From assembly GCA_045110515.1 (NCBI GenBank), contig JBGCGD010000051.1:36191-100190 (forward strand): a DNA stretch of 64,000 bases, read 5' to 3'. The first letter of the stretch is position 1. Each line of letters begins with the position of its first letter. Under the pieces are notes generated by a model that saw only the letters and a program-made list of their open reading frames with translations, did no database searches and was not told the DNA's origin. Made by a program: the position numbers and the translations under genes. This document shows positions 45,255 to 54,754 of the stretch, piece after piece. Origin of the DNA: Granulosicoccus sp045110515 (GTDB taxonomy: Bacteria; Pseudomonadota; Gammaproteobacteria; Granulosicoccales; Granulosicoccaceae).

Positions 45255-46540
45255 CGGCAGCACTCATTGGATTTGCAGCGGTTCTTGTACTTGCCTTCTT
45301 ACGTATGCCCTTAGGGGTTGCACTGGGACTGGTGGGCGTAGTGGGCTTCGCTGAACTTGCCAACCTTAAAGCAGCCATGTCCAGCGCTGCACGACTGGTT
45401 ATTGATTCCGGGCAAAGTTATGGTCTGTCCGTGGTTCCTTTGTTCATCATGATGGGATTGATGGTAGAACGCGGCGGAATGGCAAAAGAGCTGTACCGAG
45501 CTGCCTTTGTTTTTCTGGGTCACAAAAAAGGTGGACTTGCCATGTCCACTGTCTGTGCATGCGGCATGTTCTCCGCCATCTGCGGCTCCTCGCTCGCAAC
45601 AGCCGCCACCATGTCAAAGGTATCGATGCCTGAAATGCGGCGCTATAAATATAGCGATTCACTAGCCACAGCCTCTATTGCAGCAGGCGGAACACTCGGT
45701 ATCTTAATTCCACCAAGCGTCATTCTGGTTATTTATGGGCTCATTACAAACGCATCGGTGGGAAAGCTGTTTATCGCCGGTGTCATACCTGGCCTGATCG
45801 GCGTCATGTTTTATCTTTTTGCGGTTAAATATGTTGTCAGTCGGCATCCTGACGCAGGGCCTGCCGGTGAACGGAGCAGCTGGAAAGAGCGTTTAATCGC
45901 CCTACGTGATGTATGGACTACGCTCGGGCTCTTTATTTTCGTTATCGGCGGCATTTATATCGGTGCCTTTACTCCCACTGAAGCCGCCGGTATGGGCGCC
46001 GCCGGAGCCATATTGATTGCCTGGGCTCGCGGTGCTTTGAGTTGGAGAGTACTATTTGATGTCTCCAGGGAAACCACACTTACGACAGCGAAACTCTTTT
46101 TGGTGCTCTTTGGCGCCATGATTTTTTCAAACTTTGTTAACCGAGCAGGTTTACCAGACGGGCTAATACAAATCGTTAATAGCTTCGATGTTTCGCCGCT
46201 AGGCGTCATCTTCATTATTCTAGCTATCTACTTAGTACTGGGCTGCGTATTCGAATCTTTATCCATGATTCTTCTGACAGTGCCTATATTTGCACCTGTA
46301 GTCGAAGCCTTGGGATTTGACCTTATTTGGTTTGGCATTTTGGTGGTCGTGGCCACGGAAATCAGCCTCATTACACCACCTATTGGGTTGAATGTGTTCG
46401 TGCTCAAAGGCGTACTTAAAGATGTCTCCGTTAAAACTATCTTCAAAGGGGTCACACCGTTCTGGATTGCAGATATTTTCAGGCTATTGTTATTAGCCTT
46501 AGTACCTTCAATTGCCTTGGTACTTCCGTCACTAATGTAA
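45251..46540 (+). CDS. TRAP transporter large permease (DctM)
   Basis: 429 residues with about 12 membrane segments. DctM motifs: FSAICGSSLATAATMSKVSMPEM, LIPPSVILVIYGL, GAFTPTEAAGMGA and TPPIGLNVFVLKG. It forms the ion-coupled pore with the DctQ encoded just before it. Confidence 0.93.
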   Translation: MTAALIGFAAVLVLAFLRMPLGVALGLVGVVGFAELANLKAAMSSAARLVIDSGQSYGLSVVPLFIMMGLMVERGGMAKELYRAAFVFLGHKKGGLAMSTVCACGMFSAICGSSLATAATMSKVSMPEMRRYKYSDSLATASIAAGGTLGILIPPSVILVIYGLITNASVGKLFIAGVIPGLIGVMFYLFAVKYVVSRHPDAGPAGERSSWKERLIALRDVWTTLGLFIFVIGGIYIGAFTPTEAAGMGAAGAILIAWARGALSWRVLFDVSRETTLTTAKLFLVLFGAMIFSNFVNRAGLPDGLIQIVNSFDVSPLGVIFIILAIYLVLGCVFESLSMILLTVPIFAPVVEALGFDLIWFGILVVVATEISLITPPIGLNVFVLKGVLKDVSVKTIFKGVTPFWIADIFRLLLLALVPSIALVLPSLM

Positions 46541-46685
46541 ATTGGCCGATACAGTCTTCTCATTTTTGATAGGTCGCGGTATTTAACTATTTCGGATCTC
46601 TAGAAATAGTATGGGAACTCGCCTTTCATAAATGCCCGTTGCTGGCACGTCCACGTTGAATCGCCTAAACGATAGGTAACATCAC

Positions 46686-48173
46686 TTGTTAGATCAAAAA
46701 AATATCGACGCGTTTCGACACACTAAGGTTGCCACTCAAAACCTACTAATCAACGGGAAGCATTTGCCATCAAGCGATGGTGGAACTTTGGACATAGTGT
46801 CTCCCTTGAATGGTCGCATACTCACCCAGGTTGCTGCGGGAACCAAAGAAGACACGGAGCGTGCGATTAGTAGTGCAAGGGCTGCGTTCAATGATGGTCG
46901 ATGGCGTAACATGCCTGCCGCTGGACGTAAAAAGATCATGCTTAAATGGGCTGATCTGATAGAGGCTGAGGCATTAGAACTTGCTGTACTGGGTGTGCGT
47001 GACAATGGCACTGAGATCGGTATGGCAATCAAGGCTGAATGCGGCTCGGCCGCAGCAACACTTCGGTACTACGCAGAGAGTATCGACAAAATATATGGAG
47101 AAATAGCCCCGACCTCTCCTGACGTACTTGGGTTAATTCATAAAGAGCCTATCGGTGTTGTCGCCGCCATTATTCCATGGAACTTCCCGCTAATGATTGG
47201 CGCTTGGAAGTTAGGGCCGGCGTTGGCCACAGGAAACTCTGTGGTCATTAAACCTTCCGAAACTGCGTCTTTATCACTCATACGTATTTGTGAATTAGCG
47301 CACGAAGCGGGTATACCCGAAGGTGTCTTAAATATCGTCACGGGTGAAGGCAGCGTCGTTGGCGAAACCTTGTCACACTCAATGGACGTTGATGTGCTCG
47401 TGTTTACCGGCTCAGGTGCCACCGGACGGCGACTTTTACAAGCTTCAGCCGCATCCAATATGAAACGCTGTTATCTGGAGCTTGGTGGCAAGTCTGCCAA
47501 CGTCGTGTTCGCCGATACACACAACTTAAAACAAGCCGCAGCGGTTAGCGCTGCCGGTATTTTTCGAAACTCGGGACAAGTCTGTGTTGCCGGCTCAAGA
47601 CTTATCATTGAGAGATCCATACACGACGAATTTACAGAGGAGCTTGCAAAATGCGCGGCTGCTATGAAGGTTGGTGATCCGCTTGACGTCAATACGCAAT
47701 CCGGTGCTATCAATAACGAGCAACAGTTGAAAATAAACTTGGACTTCGTTGAAACCGCGCAAGCTGAAGGCGGTAGTCTGTACCAGGGTGGAAAACAAAT
47801 ATTGAAAGAAACCGGTGGGTACTACATGGAACCCACCGTTATTACAGGTGTGGAAGCAGACCACACATTGGCTCAAAAGGAAGTGTTTGGCCCTGTGCTA
47901 GCCGTTACCGCATTTGATACTGAAGACGAAGCTGTTTTGCTCAGTAATTGTACGGAGCTTGGATTAGCAGGTGGTGTCTGGACGAGCGACCTTAGCCGTG
48001 CACATCGTTTCACACGCGCCATGAAAACCGGTGTTGTCCATGTCAATACCTATGGAGGTGCTGACCTTGGTGTTCCTATGGGTGGCGTAAAACAATCAGG
48101 CAACGGCTACGATAAATCTCTACACGCCTTAAATAAGTATATGGACCTAAAGACTGCCTGGATAAAACTCTAA
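46686..48173 (+). CDS. NAD(P)-dependent aldehyde dehydrogenase
   Basis: 495 residues, full-length ALDH. Catalytic Cys300 in NSGQVCVAGSRL, general base Glu265 in LELGGKSANVVF, cofactor region VFTGSGATGRR and oxyanion Asn166 in PWNFPL. The closest feel is gamma-glutamyl-gamma-aminobutyraldehyde or betaine aldehyde dehydrogenases. It oxidises an aldehyde to the acid. The start is TTG 46686 with AGGT about eight bases upstream; no nearby ATG gives a family-length protein. It lies 145 bp after the TRAP genes and could use the aldehyde made by the class III aminotransferase. Confidence 0.92.
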   Translation: MLDQKNIDAFRHTKVATQNLLINGKHLPSSDGGTLDIVSPLNGRILTQVAAGTKEDTERAISSARAAFNDGRWRNMPAAGRKKIMLKWADLIEAEALELAVLGVRDNGTEIGMAIKAECGSAAATLRYYAESIDKIYGEIAPTSPDVLGLIHKEPIGVVAAIIPWNFPLMIGAWKLGPALATGNSVVIKPSETASLSLIRICELAHEAGIPEGVLNIVTGEGSVVGETLSHSMDVDVLVFTGSGATGRRLLQASAASNMKRCYLELGGKSANVVFADTHNLKQAAAVSAAGIFRNSGQVCVAGSRLIIERSIHDEFTEELAKCAAAMKVGDPLDVNTQSGAINNEQQLKINLDFVETAQAEGGSLYQGGKQILKETGGYYMEPTVITGVEADHTLAQKEVFGPVLAVTAFDTEDEAVLLSNCTELGLAGGVWTSDLSRAHRFTRAMKTGVVHVNTYGGADLGVPMGGVKQSGNGYDKSLHALNKYMDLKTAWIKL

Positions 48174-48208
48174 GCTATTGGGACGTATAAACACTATCGA
48201 GACGCCAT

Positions 48209-48550
48209 TTAGTCGTAGGCCGCCGTCACAATAACTTCAACTTTTAAAATGGGTCTAGCCAACTTAGCTTCGCCGCAAGCGCGCGCCGGGGCATGGCCCG
48301 TGGGCACCCAGGCATTCCACACTTCGTTCAATGCAGCGAAATCACCGATATCTGCCAACCAGATAGTTGCCTGTAGAATTTGCTCACGAGAGGAGCCAGC
48401 TTCTTTAAGCAACGTATCCACCCTTGATAAGCAATCGATGGTCTGCTCAGTGATGCTCTCACCGTCGCCTACCTGCCCGCTAAGGTATACAACGCCATTG
48501 TGCTTCACGATTTTACTGGCTCTTTCGCCAGTGCCGATTCTTTCAATCAT
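48209..48550 (-). CDS. RidA-family protein
   Basis: 113 residues with the RidA/YjgF core: NGVVYLSGQVGDGES, ILQATIWLADIGDFAALNEVWNAWVP and ACGEAKLARPILKVEVIVTAAYD. The Arg of the usual pattern PARxxVxxxxLP is replaced here by an ARACGEAKL arrangement, seen in the RutC/YoaB-like subgroups. Members hydrolyse reactive enamine/imine intermediates made by PLP enzymes, which fits the nearby aminotransferase. Confidence 0.88.
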   Translation of the reverse strand: MIERIGTGERASKIVKHNGVVYLSGQVGDGESITEQTIDCLSRVDTLLKEAGSSREQILQATIWLADIGDFAALNEVWNAWVPTGHAPARACGEAKLARPILKVEVIVTAAYD

Positions 48551-48738
48551 AGGAATAATTAATAAGTTTAATGTGAAAACGAATACAACGAGTTGAGCAT
48601 GACCAAGAAGAGGTCTTTTTGGGCTTTCAGTCGTTGATTGTCACCCACAACACGCTCCGCCAACGTAGCATTAATACATGCGATATTCTATCTAGCTTAT
48701 CATCAATTTCTCAGCAAACTCGCTTAGAGTGATACACA

Positions 48739-49401
48739 ATGAACGTCAATGCAGACTTTTCAAAACGTGTTGTTATGCACGGCAGCTCCATACCCTGGGA
48801 ACCCAGCCCCATGCCAGGTGTTGACCGACGTAGACTCGATCGAGTAGATACTGACAATGAGCGCGTTACTACCATTGTGCGATACGCGCCGGAGAGCCGC
48901 TTTTCATCTCATGTTCATACGGGTGGGGAAGAATTTATCGTGCTCGACGGTGTCTTTGAAGATGATTACGGTGCTTGGCCCGAAGGTTCCTACATTCGCA
49001 ATCCACCACAATCGAAGCATACGCCCGGCTCCACGCCCGGATGCACCATCCTGGTTAAACTCTGGCAGTTTCACCCCGAAGACAGAACCTTTGTTCACGC
49101 AAACAGGCATAAGCTTGGGTTAGTGGGAGACCGCAACCGTAATGGAGTTAGCGTATCGCCACTGTATAAAGATGAATACGAAGACGTTAGGTTCGAACAA
49201 TGGGATGCCTGCGCCGTTGTCAACGTCGACGCCAGCGGTGGAGCGGAAATATTCGTATTGAAAGGCAGCTTCAATGAACAAGATGATGAGCTTACTGAAC
49301 ACTCATGGCTTCGATGCCCAGTTGGCCATGTTATAGAAGCAACCGTGGGACCCAAAGGTGCTTATGTCTGGATTAAATCCGGGCATCTGAGCGGGCTTTA
49401 A
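48739..49401 (+). CDS. Cupin-domain protein (ChrR-type, two cupin modules)
   Basis: 220 residues. The first module has SSHVHTGGEEFIVLDGVFEDDYGAWPEGSY with the His-x-His and Glu metal ligands of cupins, and PQSKHTPGSTPGC closing it; a second, less conserved module follows (GGAEIFVLKGSFNEQDDELTEHSWLRCPVGH). It resembles anti-sigma-factor ChrR-like cupins without the zinc-binding N-terminal part. Function unknown. Convergent with the GGT gene, with a 4-base overlap. Confidence 0.8.
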   Translation: MNVNADFSKRVVMHGSSIPWEPSPMPGVDRRRLDRVDTDNERVTTIVRYAPESRFSSHVHTGGEEFIVLDGVFEDDYGAWPEGSYIRNPPQSKHTPGSTPGCTILVKLWQFHPEDRTFVHANRHKLGLVGDRNRNGVSVSPLYKDEYEDVRFEQWDACAVVNVDASGGAEIFVLKGSFNEQDDELTEHSWLRCPVGHVIEATVGPKGAYVWIKSGHLSGL

Positions 49402-50993
49402 AACCCGTATGCACCACCATCTTTTCTAGGATCCGAACCACCAGCATAGCCGCCTGAATCAAGTTTGTGAATAAGCTGTGCCCCGCCAAAACCGAAAGAA
49501 AGATCGGCGGCTTCAACGCTCATTCTATGACCCATATCAGACAGCGCTTGGATAGTGCCAGCGTCCATAGCAGCTTCACAAATGACATTCATGCCATCCA
49601 TGATGCGCCAGCGAGGTGCGTCAACCGCTGTTTGCACATCCTGAGCCCAAAGCTGAGTGCGCAAGGCCATTTGCACATGGCCTTGTGCCTGCATCATGCC
49701 CCCCATGACACCGAAGGCCATTAAGGGGTCTTGCTCGCCCATAATAAAACCAGGAATGATGGTGTGGAAAGGACGCTTGTTGCCACCGACGTGATTGGGA
49801 TGTCCTTTCTCGACAGTGAAGCCACAGGCTCTGTTCTGGAGATGAATGCCAGTTCCGGGCACCACTACGCCTGAACCAAATCCAGCGTAGTTAGATTGGA
49901 TAAATGACACCATCATGCCGTTTTGATCGGCTGCGGATAGGCAAACCGTACCGCTTCCTCCGGGCAAGCCATTTTTAAAATCTTGCGCCCGTTTCATATC
50001 AATGAGCGCCGCACGCTCCTCCAGATAGGCCGGCGCCAAAAGATGCTCTGACTGCACGTCTTTCATGAAGGAAGGGTCAGCCACATAGGCAGCTGAATCA
50101 CGGAAGGCCAACTTCATAGCCTCAAACATTAGGTGCAAGGCACGAGGATCATCCGGTCCAAAATCTCTTACGGGTGTGTGTGCCAATATTCCTAGGGCCA
50201 TACAAGCCGCTATCCCCTGCCCGTTAGGTGGGATTTCATGTAAAGAAAAATGATCAAAGGATTGAGAAACGGTTCCGCACCAATCTGGGCGGTTGTTTGC
50301 CATATCTTCCATTGCCAAAGCACTTCCGTGTTTCGCTGCGTCAGCCACTATCTGTTCGGCTAAATGACCTCTATAGAATGACTCACCTCGCGTCTCAGCT
50401 ATGGACTGCAGTGTTCTTGCAGAATCTAAACTGGTGAAACGCTCACCGGCCACAACAGCGCGACCGTTGGGCATAAAGTGATCAGAAAATCCAGGTTGGT
50501 GCTGCAATTCGTTAGTTGAGAGGCCCCAGAGTTTGCCAATGATGGGCGATACGATATAACCGGTTTCTGCGTATTTGATGGCTGGTTCAAAAAGCTTTTC
50601 AAAAGGCAACTTGCCAAATTTCTTATGCAGCTCTACCCAACCATTGACCGCGCCCGGCACTGTCACGGTTTCCCAACCTCGATCAGGCACTGTACCGGTA
50701 TTTGCAAAGCGATTTTCATCCCATGCGCAGGGTGAACACCCAGATGCATTTAAGCCGTGGAGTTGCTTGCCGTCCCAAACAATTGCAAATGCATCTGACC
50801 CTAATCCATTACCAGTGGGTTCTACCTGAGTCAGAGTGATGGCCGTAGCGATAGCAGCATCGACGGCATTGCCTCCTGCAGCCAGCATCGTCAAGCCCGC
50901 CTGCCCCGCCAAAGGCTGCGAGGCTACCACCAGGTTATCGGCCATGGCCGCAGAACGTTGTGATGTATAAGGTTGTGGTGATGGGAACTTCAC
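49398..50993 (-). CDS. Gamma-glutamyltransferase family protein
   Basis: About 531 residues. GGT features: GGNAVDAAIATAITLTQVEPTGNGLGSDAF near the N-terminus, the autoprocessing/nucleophile Thr in PGGSGTVCLSAAD, and the small-subunit motif GVMGGMMQAQGHVQ. No signal peptide, so a cytoplasmic GGT-like amidohydrolase of the HpxW/acylase type is likely rather than periplasmic GGT. The start is set at GTG 50993 with CAGGAG eight bases upstream; the frame is open to 51026 but this reaches into the synthetase remnant. Confidence 0.88.
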   Translation of the reverse strand: MKFPSPQPYTSQRSAAMADNLVVASQPLAGQAGLTMLAAGGNAVDAAIATAITLTQVEPTGNGLGSDAFAIVWDGKQLHGLNASGCSPCAWDENRFANTGTVPDRGWETVTVPGAVNGWVELHKKFGKLPFEKLFEPAIKYAETGYIVSPIIGKLWGLSTNELQHQPGFSDHFMPNGRAVVAGERFTSLDSARTLQSIAETRGESFYRGHLAEQIVADAAKHGSALAMEDMANNRPDWCGTVSQSFDHFSLHEIPPNGQGIAACMALGILAHTPVRDFGPDDPRALHLMFEAMKLAFRDSAAYVADPSFMKDVQSEHLLAPAYLEERAALIDMKRAQDFKNGLPGGSGTVCLSAADQNGMMVSFIQSNYAGFGSGVVVPGTGIHLQNRACGFTVEKGHPNHVGGNKRPFHTIIPGFIMGEQDPLMAFGVMGGMMQAQGHVQMALRTQLWAQDVQTAVDAPRWRIMDGMNVICEAAMDAGTIQALSDMGHRMSVEAADLSFGFGGAQLIHKLDSGGYAGGSDPRKDGGAYGF

Positions 50994-50995
50994 GG

Positions 50996-51327
50996 TTAAT
51001 TCTCCTGGTGATCTGTCTGTACCCATTGTCGCAAGGTAGTTCTAATAATCTTGCCAGTGGTTGTCATAGGCATGTCATCGAGAAAACGAATTTTCCTTGG
51101 ATACTCATGAGCAGCTAATTTTAGTTTAACCCACTCGCATCCATCGTACCTCTGTCGCCCGTCAGCAACCAGCGCGTCTTTCCAGAAGGGACATACTTCT
51201 GTGTTGTCGCCTTGGCATTATTCCAGTAACGCAAGAACATCACTGGATTTGGGCTTTCAACAGCAAGAGTTCCTTCATTACCCTGCTCTAAAACGATTCC
51301 AGTTTCGGGGTTAATAATTTTAAGGAC
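50996..51327 (-). pseudogene. C-terminal remnant of an acyl-CoA synthetase, internally deleted
   Basis: Two blocks of an ANL-family ligase in different frames. Block one (about 51327-51125) reads INPETGIVLEQGNEGTLAV...WLLTGDRGTMDASG, then stops; block two (about 51130-50996) reads AAHEYPRKIRFLDDMPMTTTGKIIRTTLR, the C-terminal lid with the catalytic Lys. The intervening hinge residues and the whole N-terminal domain are missing. The remnant's stop lies within the ribosome site of the GGT gene, implying they were once co-translated. Confidence 0.8.
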
Positions 51328-51412
51328 AACGAATCTTGGTCACCACAAACGTAGACATTTATCAAATGTTGACTATTGTCATGGTTCGCTAACGATATTT
51401 TTCGGAGAGACT

Positions 51413-52333
51413 ATGTTTAAAGTTCGCGGTACTCCAATCGCTGTAGCTGTTGCACTGTCATTGAGTCCTTTTGCTGTCCAAGCCGACAGTGGATTCTATG
51501 GAAGTGTTCGTATCGGTGTTCAGTATGTCGATGATGGTACTGATGCTGATACTCAACTAAATCTTCGAAGCTGGGCCTCTCGCCTGGGCTTTGCCGGTGA
51601 AACAGATCTAGATAACGGCATGACAGCGTTCGGCAAACTGGAATTTGGCGTAGACACATCCTCTGCTGACAACGACAACGGTGCACTGAGCACGCGCCAC
51701 GCATATATCGGTTTGAAAGGCGGATTCGGTTCAGTCCTCGTTGGGCACACTTACCACACTTGGTACAACACCATCATCGGACCTGTTGACCAGCCTTGGT
51801 GGGGTAGCTGTAACGGGTGTATTTCCTACACGGGCCGCAGTCCAGATGGCATCACGTATTCAGGTTCCATGGGCGGTATAGGCATCGGAGCGACAGCCTA
51901 CTTGCTACCTACTGACGGCGCTGACAATTCGGACGAACTCGATGGATTTGAAGTCGGCTTAACTTACGATGCCGGCATTACAAATATCGGCGTGGGCATC
52001 CAAGACATCGAAGGTTCTGAATCTGTCATTGGTGTTGCCGTAAACGGCTCAGTAGGTGACATCGGATACGCTGCTAACGTTACCATGCAAGACGGTACCA
52101 ACGGTGCTGAAGATGCTACGGGTTTTGATGTCTTCTTAAGCTATGGCAACTTATACTTAGATGCTGGCAGTGTTGATAGAGGTGATACACGCACAGGCTT
52201 CACACTGGGCTACACCCACCCCATTGGCAGAGCCACTACATCCTGGTTTGAATTACAGTCAACCAACTCAGGGGCCCCCGGTGCAGAAGATGAACTTACT
52301 GCTCGTGCGGCACTGAAGTACGATTGGAAATAA
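51413..52333 (+). CDS. Gram-negative outer-membrane porin
   Basis: 306 residues with a signal peptide (cleavage after about VQA, residue 24) and alternating beta-strand pattern: GFYGSVRIGVQYVDDG at the mature start, SRLGFAGETDLDNGMTAFGKLEFGVDTSS, HAYIGLKGGFGSVLVGH, and an aromatic final strand ending in ALKYDWK. This is the Porin_4/OmpC-like general porin class. GGAGAG lies six bases before the ATG and a strong terminator follows, so it is monocistronic and probably highly expressed. Confidence 0.92.
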   Translation: MFKVRGTPIAVAVALSLSPFAVQADSGFYGSVRIGVQYVDDGTDADTQLNLRSWASRLGFAGETDLDNGMTAFGKLEFGVDTSSADNDNGALSTRHAYIGLKGGFGSVLVGHTYHTWYNTIIGPVDQPWWGSCNGCISYTGRSPDGITYSGSMGGIGIGATAYLLPTDGADNSDELDGFEVGLTYDAGITNIGVGIQDIEGSESVIGVAVNGSVGDIGYAANVTMQDGTNGAEDATGFDVFLSYGNLYLDAGSVDRGDTRTGFTLGYTHPIGRATTSWFELQSTNSGAPGAEDELTARAALKYDWK

Positions 52334-52360
52334 ACAACTTAACAGACGTTTAAATCCTAA

Positions 52361-52400
52361 AAGCCCCCGATGCATGGAAGTGCATCGGGGGCTTTTTTTT
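52361..52400 (+). terminator. Rho-independent terminator of the porin gene
   Basis: Perfect 14-bp arms AAGCCCCCGATGCA / TGCATCGGGGGCTT around loop TGGAAG, followed directly by T8. A textbook intrinsic terminator 27 bp after the porin stop. Confidence 0.95.
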
Positions 52401-52442
52401 AGGTAAACTAAATTAAAATTCACCTTTAACTGCTTGCCGGCT

Positions 52443-53012
52443 ATGAGCCACTCAGATAGACCCGACCCTGAAACCGTTCTACTCGAAAATGGGGAGCTTG
52501 CCGCCACGGCTGAGCAATTGCTTGCAGCGTTGGAATCGTTAGGTATAGAGCACCAGACCATGGTGCACGAAGCGCTTTACACAGTAGAGCAAGCAAAAAC
52601 AGTCGTCTACTCCGAGCCTGGTGCGCATACTAAGAACCTTTTCTTGCGCAACAAGAAGGGCCGGATGTTCTTGCTCGTCGTGGAACAAGATCATGTTGTT
52701 GATTTAAAGGGTTTGCGAGATATCCTGCAAACCCCGGGCGGGCAATTCGCTTTTGCAAGCACAGACAGACTGGGACGATTTCTTGGAGTTGTGCCAGGTT
52801 CCGTATCACCACTAGCCTTATTTAACGATCACAGCTGTTCGGTGAGTTTGTATTTTGAGCACACCATTCTCGACCATGAATGGATATACATGCACCCGTG
52901 TCGAAATACGCATAGCACGCGCTTAAGAACGGCGGACCTTATAAAAGCGCTGGAACACTGGAATCATCCGGTGACAAAAATTGATTTTGAACAGAAGAAA
53001 GTTGTTTCATAA
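52443..53012 (+). CDS. YbaK/ProX-type aminoacyl-tRNA deacylase
   Basis: About 189 residues of the YbaK/EbsC superfamily: PGAHTKNLFLRNKKGRMFLLVVEQDHVVDLKG, LGRFLGVVPGSVSPLALFND and LDHEWIYMHPCRNTHSTRL follow the ProX/PrdX pattern. Such free-standing editing domains hydrolyse mischarged Ala-tRNA(Pro) in the cytoplasm. ATG 52443 is preferred over TTG 52434. Confidence 0.9.
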   Translation: MSHSDRPDPETVLLENGELAATAEQLLAALESLGIEHQTMVHEALYTVEQAKTVVYSEPGAHTKNLFLRNKKGRMFLLVVEQDHVVDLKGLRDILQTPGGQFAFASTDRLGRFLGVVPGSVSPLALFNDHSCSVSLYFEHTILDHEWIYMHPCRNTHSTRLRTADLIKALEHWNHPVTKIDFEQKKVVS

Positions 53013-53125
53013 TCACTCAAAAAGGCTAGACACTCCCACTATTCAAAACTGATACTCAACAGATCAACCGTTATAAGTCCTGAGAGACGCTCACAAATAC
53101 TCTCCGATTTATGAGCGCTCAGCCG

Positions 53126-54754
53126 TTAGAGAAATATCGTAACTATCGAAGGCCATATGAGCAGCACGCTAAGCGCGAGTAGCTGCAAGCCTATGAACGG
53201 TAAGAAGCCACGGAAGATATCCGTGAGTGATATATGAGGCGGTGCTACAGACTTTAGATAGAAAGCGGCGCCTCCAAACGGTGGTGATAAGAAACTAACC
53301 TGCATATTCATACAGAACAGCACACCAAACCAGATAGATACCTGTGACGGTTCTAGTTGGCCGATAAAACCAATTTCTTCTATGGGCATTCTTCTAACGA
53401 TCGGTAGGAAGACCGGAATGATTAGCAAGACGATTCCGACCCAATCCATAAAAGCCCCCATAAACAACAGGATAAGCATCATGGTTAATAGCACCAGGAA
53501 CGTCGGCATTTCTGCGCCAACAATGAGCTCTGCGATATAAGAAGGACCACCCGCGAGCGTGTAAGCTCCGGATAACGCTGCCGCACCCACAGTGACCCAA
53601 ATAATGGTACCGGTAGAGCGTAAGGTTCTCATCAAGCTGTCCCAAACCAACGCGACTGAGGCCTCCCCTCGTAAGAGCGCGATGATAAAAACGGCTAAGG
53701 CCCCCATGCCAGCAGCTTCAGTGATGCCAGTAACACCACCGTAAATCGAACCAAGCACGATGCCGATGATAATGATGGGCGGCAACAGACCTTTACCGTA
53801 CAGCCATCCCTTCATGGTTCTTTCGCGACCGTAAATTCCGAAAGCGATGACCAGGCCTACAACGACGGCACCGACAAGATACGGAATGTGATAACTCATG
53901 CCCAAGAAGATAGGACCCTCGTCTTCATCGACTACCGAATTAATGCCAGTCAGTGTGTATACGACTACCCGCAACAACAAGACGGCAGCCACTCCCGCCA
54001 GAACGAGACCGAGAAAACCGAAGAACATCCTGCGTTTCTCAGTTGCGGTAGGATCACCTTCTTTCACCTCCGGCAAAGGCGCTAGCGACGGATTCATTCG
54101 CGTGCGGATAATGATATACAGGATGATGAAACTAGCGAGCATGAAACCTGGCAGGAATGCTCCGGTAAACAGCGCTTTGATGGATGTCTCTGTAATGAGT
54201 CCGTAAATAATCAGTACGATTGACGGTGGAATCATGGTGCCCAAAGAGCCTGACGCACAAATGGTTCCTATAGCTAGGTTTTGGTCATAACCCAAGCGCA
54301 ACATCTGCGGTAAAGCAATGAGTCCTAACAGGACTATTTCACCACCGATGATGCCGGACATGGCTGCAAGCAAGACAGCCATGAGTGAAGTCACAACCGC
54401 GATACCGCCACGCATACGACTCAGCCAGAAATCTAAGGAGTCGTACATACCTTTTGCAACACCGGAACGCTCCAGAAGAGCCGCCATAAAGATAAATAGC
54501 GGGACAGATATCAATACGTATTCGGTTAACAGGTCGAATATCTTTTGCGTCAAAATGTACAGTGGCCCCGTGCCCGGCCTACCTGTCAGTAAGCCCTCAC
54601 CGAACGTCGAAGGGTCTGTCAGAAGCGCAGGTTCGAACTTCATAACCATAACTAGCAATGCCAAGCAGGCAGATGCAAGCCCGAGTGGCATGCCAATCGC
54701 TAAAACAAACAGCAGTCCGAGAACCAGGACAATTGAAATTGTTCCTACATCCAT
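53126..54754 (-). CDS. TRAP transporter large permease, extended type
   Basis: 542 residues, about 100 longer than standard DctM because of an insert with extra membrane segments around residues 215-330. Core motifs are kept: GIIGGEIVLLGLIALPQML, GTMIPPSIVLIIYGLITETS, GVTGITEAAGMGALA and LSPPFGGAAFYLKS. This long form is typical of TRAP systems with TakP/mannitol-chloroaromatic-type binding proteins. The start ATG shares a base with the small-permease stop (54754). Intact, although its binding protein is broken. Confidence 0.92.
   Translation of the reverse strand: MDVGTISIVLVLGLLFVLAIGMPLGLASACLALLVMVMKFEPALLTDPSTFGEGLLTGRPGTGPLYILTQKIFDLLTEYVLISVPLFIFMAALLERSGVAKGMYDSLDFWLSRMRGGIAVVTSLMAVLLAAMSGIIGGEIVLLGLIALPQMLRLGYDQNLAIGTICASGSLGTMIPPSIVLIIYGLITETSIKALFTGAFLPGFMLASFIILYIIIRTRMNPSLAPLPEVKEGDPTATEKRRMFFGFLGLVLAGVAAVLLLRVVVYTLTGINSVVDEDEGPIFLGMSYHIPYLVGAVVVGLVIAFGIYGRERTMKGWLYGKGLLPPIIIIGIVLGSIYGGVTGITEAAGMGALAVFIIALLRGEASVALVWDSLMRTLRSTGTIIWVTVGAAALSGAYTLAGGPSYIAELIVGAEMPTFLVLLTMMLILLFMGAFMDWVGIVLLIIPVFLPIVRRMPIEEIGFIGQLEPSQVSIWFGVLFCMNMQVSFLSPPFGGAAFYLKSVAPPHISLTDIFRGFLPFIGLQLLALSVLLIWPSIVTIFL

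Noticed and set aside
49398..51026. GGT start at 51026
   Set aside because: No ribosome site there; GTG 50993 has CAGGAG at proper spacing and begins at the conserved N-terminus.
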